64,000 nucleotides of DNA from CAKZNE01 sp002695025 (lineage in GTDB: Bacteria; Bacteroidota; Bacteroidia; Flavobacteriales; Schleiferiaceae): assembly GCA_913043285.1 (NCBI GenBank), contig CAJWML010000004.1, forward strand, positions 62,001-126,000, written 5' to 3'. Below the pieces are notes generated by a model, which had not been told where the DNA came from, did not search any database, and worked only from the letters and a program-made list of their open reading frames with translations. The translations under genes were made by a program, and so were the position numbers. Within the stretch, counting starts at the first letter, position 1; every line of letters starts with the position of its first letter. Shown here one piece after another: positions 59,417 through 64,000 of this stretch.

Positions 59417-62400
59417 GTGTTTTTAATATTCGATACCGAGACTACCGGCCTTCCCATACGCGATGATGCGCCATTAACGGATTTTGAGAACTGGCCCCGC
59501 GCGGTACAAATTTCCTGGCAGTTGCACGACCTGGAAGGAAAGCTGGTTGAGGTCAAGGATTTTGTGATCCGGCCGGATGGTTTTGACATACCTTACAACG
59601 CGGCCAAGGTACACGGTATCACTACCGAGGTGGCTGAACATTACGGTGTTCCCCTTGAGGAGGCTATGGCTGAATTCAGTGAGGCGGTTAAGAAGTCCAA
59701 ATACCTGGTGGGTCATAATATCCAGTTTGATATCAATATCCTGGGTTGTGAGTACTTGCGCCTTGGGCAGGACAACCTGCTGGAGGGTATGCCTGATATT
59801 GATACCAGCAAGGAAACCACCAACTATTGCCAGTTGCCCGGAGGTAAAGGAGGAGGCTTTAAGTATCCGAAGCTGGAAGAGCTTTACCAAAAACTCTTTA
59901 ACGAAGGTTTTGCTGAAGCGCATAATGCCGCTGCAGATGTGGAAGCCACTACCCGTGCTTTCCTGGAGTTGGTGAGGATAGGGGTTTTTACCAATGAAAG
60001 ACTGGATTTTTCCCCTGAAGATAAACAGGCTTTTCTGCGGAACTACCCGGATACAGTGCAGCCCATCGGGCTTAAAGTGGAATCGTTCAAGGAACTGGCC
60101 CGTAAACTCCGGGAAAAGAGCGCAGACGGAACCACCGAAGTGGTGGAGGAAGTAGTGGATGCCAGCCAGGAGTTTGTTCACCTTCATGTGCATACGCAGT
60201 TTTCAATCCTGCAGGCTACTTGTGAGATCAATGACTTGATCGCCAAGGCCAAGGAATTGGGTATGCCAGCCGTGGCCATGACGGACCATAGCAATTTGTA
60301 CGGGGCTTTCCAGTTTGTACAAACCGCCCTCAAAAATGATATTAAACCCATCCTGGGTTGTGAATTCCAGGTGTGCCGTGATCATGCCGATAAAACGGTG
60401 AAGGATAACGGCTACCAGCAGGTGTTTATCGCTAAGACCAAGAATGGTTATCACAATCTCGCCAAGTTATCTTCCATAGGCTACGTGGATGGCTTTTACT
60501 ACGTCCCCCGTATTGATAAGGAATTGATCCAACAATACAAGGATGACCTTATAGCGGTTACCGGTAACCTGTACGGTGAGATCCCTTCGCTGATACTTAA
60601 CGTGGGAGAAAAACAGGCCGAGGAGGCTTTTGTATGGTACCACGAGCAATTTGGCGATGATTTTTACGTGGAGCTGATGCGCCACGGGGATGCTACCGAT
60701 GAAGAAAGAGAGCGGGAAGACGTAGTAAACCAAACCTTGCTGCGCTTTGCCGAAAAATACGGGGTGAAATACTTTGCCTCCAACAATGTGTATTATCTCA
60801 GCCGCGAAGATGCCAATGCGCATGACATCCTCCTTTGTGTAAAGGATTCGGAATATCAATCCACGCCTAAAGGCCGTGGGCGCGGTTTCCGTTTTGGCTT
60901 TCCCAATGAAGAGTTTTATTTCAAGAGTTCTACAGAAATGCAGGAACTCTTTAAAGACCTTCCTGAAGCCATTTCCACCACCGTTGAAATTGCTGATAAA
61001 ATTGAAAGTTTTTCCCTGGCCAGGGATGTGCTGCTTCCCAAATTTGAGATCCCTGAAGAATTCAAGGACCCCCTGGATGATGAGGATGGTGGTAAAAGAG
61101 GGGAGAACGCCTATCTCCGCCATATTACCTACGAAGGAGCCAAAAAACGTTACGGTGAGATCACCGATGAAATAAAAGAGCGGCTGGACTTTGAGTTGGC
61201 CACCATTGCCAATACCGGTTATCCTGGTTACTTTCTTATTGTTCAGGATTTTACCAGCCAGGCCCGTAAAATGGGTGTTAGTGTGGGGCCGGGCCGTGGT
61301 TCAGCGGCCGGTTCAGCGGTAGCCTATTGCATAGGTATTACCAATGTGGATCCCATCGCCTACGATCTGCTGTTTGAGCGTTTTCTCAACCCGGACCGTG
61401 TTTCTCTCCCGGATATCGATATTGACTTTGACGATGAAGGCCGTGGAAAGATCATCGACTGGGTGGTGAATAAATATGGCAAAAGCCAGGTGGCCCAGAT
61501 CATCACCTACGGTACCATGGCCGCCAAATCTGCTATTCGCGATACCGGCCGGGTACTGCAATTGCCCTTATCGGATACCGACCGTATTGCCAAGCTGGTA
61601 CCCGATACCAAGCTCGCCAAACTGTTTAGTTGGGATGATAAGCAGTTGAGTTCACAGCTCAATGGTGATGCTTACCAGATGGGAAAACAACTTCGCGAGC
61701 TGGCCGAAACCCAGGGGCCGGAAGCCGAGGTGGTGAACCAGGCCCGTATCCTGGAAGGGTCAGTACGGAATACCGGTATACACGCCTGTGGAGTGATTAT
61801 CACGCCTGATGACATTACCAAGTTCATTCCGGTAGGAACGGCTAAGGATTCCGAACTGTTAGTTACACAGTTTGATAACTCCGTGGTAGAATCAGCCGGT
61901 ATGCTGAAGATGGACTTCCTGGGGTTGAAAACCCTGAGTATCATTAAGGATGCCATTGCCATTATAAAGGATAAACACGGGGTTGAGATTGACCCGGACC
62001 AGATCCCGCTGGATGATCCCAAAACCTTTGAATTGTACCAAAGGGGGGAAACCAACGGTACCTTCCAGTTTGAAAGTGCGGGAATGCAGAAGCACCTCAA
62101 GGCACTTAAACCTGATAAGTTTGAGGATCTCATTGCCATGAACGCCCTCTACCGCCCGGGACCGCTGGAATACATCCCCAACTTTATCAAGCGTAAGCAC
62201 GGAGAGGAGGAGATCAGCTATGACCTGGCTGAGATGGAGGAATACCTGGCCGAAACCTACGGGATTACCGTATACCAGGAGCAAGTGATGCTCCTTTCAC
62301 AAAAGCTGGCCGGCTTTACCAAGGGTGAGGCCGATAAGCTGCGGAAGGCGATGGGTAAGAAGCTTCGTGACGTACTGGACCAGATGAAGCCCAAGTTCAT

Positions 62401-63730
62401 TGAGGGTGGAAAGGAAAGGGGGCACGATCCGGATATTCTTGAAAAGGTTTGGAAAGACTGGGAAGCCTTTGCGGCCTATGCTTTTAATAAGTCTCACTCT
62501 ACCTGCTATTCCGTGGTGGCCTTCCATACGGGTTACCTTAAGGCCAATTACCCGGCTGAATATATGGCTTCGGTGCTTACCCATAACATGAATGACATCA
62601 AGAAGGTAACCTTCTTCATGGAAGAGTGTAAGCGTATGGGTATCCCGGTTCTGGGGCCGGATGTGAACGAATCACAATTGAAGTTTACCGTAAACGCCAA
62701 GGGTGAGATACGTTTTGGCCTGGGGGGAATGAAAGGCGTGGGAGAAGGCGCTGTAATGACCATCGTTAACGAGCGCCTGGAGAATGGTCCCTACCGTAAT
62801 ATTTTTGACCTGCTGAAGCGGGTAGACCTGCGTGCAGTGAATAAAAAGACCCTGGAGAACCTGGCTTTGGGCGGGGCTTTTGATGCCTTCCCCAATGAAC
62901 ACCGCGCAGTGTATTTCTACCAGAACGGGGATGATCGAACTTTCCTGGAACGGGCTATGAAGTACGCACAAATGCTGAAAGCCCAGGAAGAGTCATCCCA
63001 GGTATCCCTTTTTGGTGAAGCCCAGGAGGTGAGTTTGCCGGAACCTGACATTCCAGTAGTGGCGCCCTGGCCACGCCTGATGCTTTTGGGTAAGGAAAAG
63101 GAAGTAAACGGTATTTACCTGAGCAGCCATCCGCTGGATGATTTCAAATACGAGCTCAAAATGCTGTGTTCCCATGAGCTGAGAAGCTTTGCCAGTTTTG
63201 ACGGTATTACAGATTTTACGGTAGGCGGTATTATTTCGGATGTACGTCATGCCACTACCCGCAAGGGAAAACCCTTTGGCGTGTTTACGCTGGAGGATTT
63301 TTCCGGCAACCATGAGTTTGCTCTCTTCGGTGAAGAATACCTCACCTTCAAACCTTACCTGGATACCAATGTTATGCTGATGGTAAAAGGTTATATAAAC
63401 CGTTACGCCCCAGGCTGGGAAGGAGCCCAACCACGAGTGGAGCCTAAACTTAAACAGGTTACCTTACTGCAGGATGTAATGGAGCAAATGGGGCAATCGG
63501 TAAGCCTTACCATAGCTTTAAACGATGTAACCCGTGAAAATATAGAGGTTATCAATGATATAGTTGAGAAACATAAGGGTAAGAAAAGGTTAAATTTAAT
63601 GATCTTTGACCCCGAGAAACCTAAGGTGAACGTTAAGATGCCGCGTAGGAGCAGCGGAGTGGAAATTTCCAGGGAGTTACTGGATGTGTTGAATGAAACA
63701 CCTTTTGTAAAAATGCAGTTGAACGCCTAA
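59417..63730 (+). CDS. dnaE: DNA polymerase III alpha subunit with N-terminal proofreading exonuclease domain
   Basis: This 1437-residue replicative polymerase starts at a GTG (59417), chosen because it opens directly into MFLIFDTETTGLP. Residues 1-200 are a DnaQ-type 3'-5' exonuclease with motifs DTET (Asp6, Glu8), GHNIQFDINIL and HNAAADVEAT. The PHP domain starts near 253 (HLHVHTQFSILQAT). The polymerase core has GPGRGSAAGSAVAYCIGI and the catalytic Asp cluster LPDIDIDFDD near 665. An OB-fold (GGIISDVRHAT) lies near 1268. The extra domain gives the chain its own candidate proofreading site. It is divergent from the DUF2975 gene and followed by trxA. Confidence 0.97.
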   Translation: MFLIFDTETTGLPIRDDAPLTDFENWPRAVQISWQLHDLEGKLVEVKDFVIRPDGFDIPYNAAKVHGITTEVAEHYGVPLEEAMAEFSEAVKKSKYLVGHNIQFDINILGCEYLRLGQDNLLEGMPDIDTSKETTNYCQLPGGKGGGFKYPKLEELYQKLFNEGFAEAHNAAADVEATTRAFLELVRIGVFTNERLDFSPEDKQAFLRNYPDTVQPIGLKVESFKELARKLREKSADGTTEVVEEVVDASQEFVHLHVHTQFSILQATCEINDLIAKAKELGMPAVAMTDHSNLYGAFQFVQTALKNDIKPILGCEFQVCRDHADKTVKDNGYQQVFIAKTKNGYHNLAKLSSIGYVDGFYYVPRIDKELIQQYKDDLIAVTGNLYGEIPSLILNVGEKQAEEAFVWYHEQFGDDFYVELMRHGDATDEEREREDVVNQTLLRFAEKYGVKYFASNNVYYLSREDANAHDILLCVKDSEYQSTPKGRGRGFRFGFPNEEFYFKSSTEMQELFKDLPEAISTTVEIADKIESFSLARDVLLPKFEIPEEFKDPLDDEDGGKRGENAYLRHITYEGAKKRYGEITDEIKERLDFELATIANTGYPGYFLIVQDFTSQARKMGVSVGPGRGSAAGSAVAYCIGITNVDPIAYDLLFERFLNPDRVSLPDIDIDFDDEGRGKIIDWVVNKYGKSQVAQIITYGTMAAKSAIRDTGRVLQLPLSDTDRIAKLVPDTKLAKLFSWDDKQLSSQLNGDAYQMGKQLRELAETQGPEAEVVNQARILEGSVRNTGIHACGVIITPDDITKFIPVGTAKDSELLVTQFDNSVVESAGMLKMDFLGLKTLSIIKDAIAIIKDKHGVEIDPDQIPLDDPKTFELYQRGETNGTFQFESAGMQKHLKALKPDKFEDLIAMNALYRPGPLEYIPNFIKRKHGEEEISYDLAEMEEYLAETYGITVYQEQVMLLSQKLAGFTKGEADKLRKAMGKKLRDVLDQMKPKFIEGGKERGHDPDILEKVWKDWEAFAAYAFNKSHSTCYSVVAFHTGYLKANYPAEYMASVLTHNMNDIKKVTFFMEECKRMGIPVLGPDVNESQLKFTVNAKGEIRFGLGGMKGVGEGAVMTIVNERLENGPYRNIFDLLKRVDLRAVNKKTLENLALGGAFDAFPNEHRAVYFYQNGDDRTFLERAMKYAQMLKAQEESSQVSLFGEAQEVSLPEPDIPVVAPWPRLMLLGKEKEVNGIYLSSHPLDDFKYELKMLCSHELRSFASFDGITDFTVGGIISDVRHATTRKGKPFGVFTLEDFSGNHEFALFGEEYLTFKPYLDTNVMLMVKGYINRYAPGWEGAQPRVEPKLKQVTLLQDVMEQMGQSVSLTIALNDVTRENIEVINDIVEKHKGKKRLNLMIFDPEKPKVNVKMPRRSSGVEISRELLDVLNETPFVKMQLNA

Positions 63731-63782
63731 CGCCATAATGGCGGGAAGTCAGAAAAATGACCCTTTGGTTCGTTGTTTGTAC

Positions 63783-63790
63783 TAAATTTG
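63783..63790 (+). promoter_or_regulatory. Promoter -7 element of trxA
   Basis: TAAATTTG matches TAnnTTTG, 34 bases before the trxA start codon. A TTTG lies 15 bases upstream, slightly close for a -33 box. Confidence 0.65.
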
Positions 63791-63824
63791 AAACACTTAT
63801 TTATTAATCAGAATAACTATAGCA

Positions 63825-64000
63825 ATGGCAGTTGAAATAACAGATGCTAACTTCGAAGATGTAGTATTAAAATCCGATAAGCCTGTATTGGTAGATTTTT
63901 GGGCAGAATGGTGTGGTCCATGCCGTATGGTAGGTCCTATCGTTGAAGAACTGGCTACCGAATACGATGGCAAAGCCGTAGTGGGAAAAGTGAATGTAGA
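63825..64000 (+). CDS. trxA: Thioredoxin (start only; continues past the window)
   Basis: The first 58 codons are present. The ATG at 63825 opens MAVEITDANFEDVVLKSD, followed by the thioredoxin active site WAEWCGPCRM with both redox Cys, then VGPIVEELATEYDGKAVVGKVNV. The frame runs off the right edge. It is a cytoplasmic disulfide reductant. The WCGPC motif and flanks match ordinary thioredoxin 1. It has its own promoter after dnaE. Confidence 0.95.
   Translation, partial: MAVEITDANFEDVVLKSDKPVLVDFWAEWCGPCRMVGPIVEELATEYDGKAVVGKVNV

Noticed and set aside
59474..60193. A 239-codon minus-strand open frame opposite the dnaE exonuclease domain
   Set aside because: Shadow of dnaE; the translation shows no family features and no promoter.
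1..64000. Search for mobile elements, prophage, integrons, toxin-antitoxin pairs, defence islands and CRISPR
   Set aside because: No transposase, integrase, phage, Cas or restriction gene is recognisable, and no terminal repeats or direct duplications were seen. The XRE/DUF2975 pair is not a toxin-antitoxin module by its families.

Overview
The window is chromosomal DNA of a Bacteroidota bacterium, most likely a Flavobacteriales member. The evidence is consistent throughout: TonB-dependent receptors with DUF4249 and MG2 partner proteins, a type IX secretion (T9SS) sorting domain, promoters of the form TAnnTTTG with a TTG-like box about 18-20 bases upstream, no obvious Shine-Dalgarno sequences, a YfiT-type transferase, a split methionine synthase and the neighbours proS, tRNA-Glu and rpsT. 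I see no rRNA, CRISPR array, insertion sequence, phage gene or integrase. Genes are dense and often overlap by 1-4 bases.

Layout. 1-11 kb (minus strand): an outer-membrane barrel cut by the window edge, a YgiD-like dioxygenase, DUF1304, a surface-uptake operon (unknown exported protein, STN-type TonB receptor, DUF4249 lipoprotein, MG2 protein) and two lipoproteins. 11-16 kb (plus): a coupled run gpmI, HAD phosphatase, map, methyltransferase, then a T9SS cargo protein. 16-26 kb (minus): folE-cysS-yidD-PD40 operon, a 1082-residue BNR/sortilin-like propeller protein, a FadL-like porin and an unusual Tyr/Trp- then Arg/Ser/Thr-rich lipoprotein. 26-29 kb (plus): proS, a hypothetical gene, tRNA-Glu and rpsT. 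29-33 kb: an epimerase, small hypotheticals and the operon DUF4920, cytochrome c, mnmD, NUDIX.

33-43 kb is the methionine/SAM region and the most rewarding part. metK (minus) carries a leader that matches the SAM-II riboswitch class. About 2.6 kb away the split metH-metF operon (plus) carries a SAM-I (S-box) riboswitch. Its downstream sequence can fold into a helix that hides the metH start codon, and the 5' strand of P1 can act as the competing strand. MetH needs cobalamin, and at 55-58 kb a cobalamin riboswitch precedes a BtuB-like receptor and a surface beta-propeller lipoprotein, so vitamin supply and methionine synthesis in one window are both under RNA control.

43-55 kb holds an LruC-domain lipoprotein, PhoH, an alpha/beta hydrolase, pckA, DUF423, DUF4476, a saccharopine-dehydrogenase-like enzyme with a YfiT transferase, and the operon rpsP-rimM-trmN6-sulfotransferase. 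58-64 kb holds an XRE regulator with a DUF2975 membrane protein (two matching palindromes upstream), a dnaE with an N-terminal proofreading exonuclease domain, and the start of trxA.

I found no wholly new multi-gene system that I can support. The best leads are the two different SAM riboswitch classes with readable switching helices, the palindrome pair upstream of the XRE/DUF2975 operon, and the Tyr/Trp-Arg/Ser lipoprotein.
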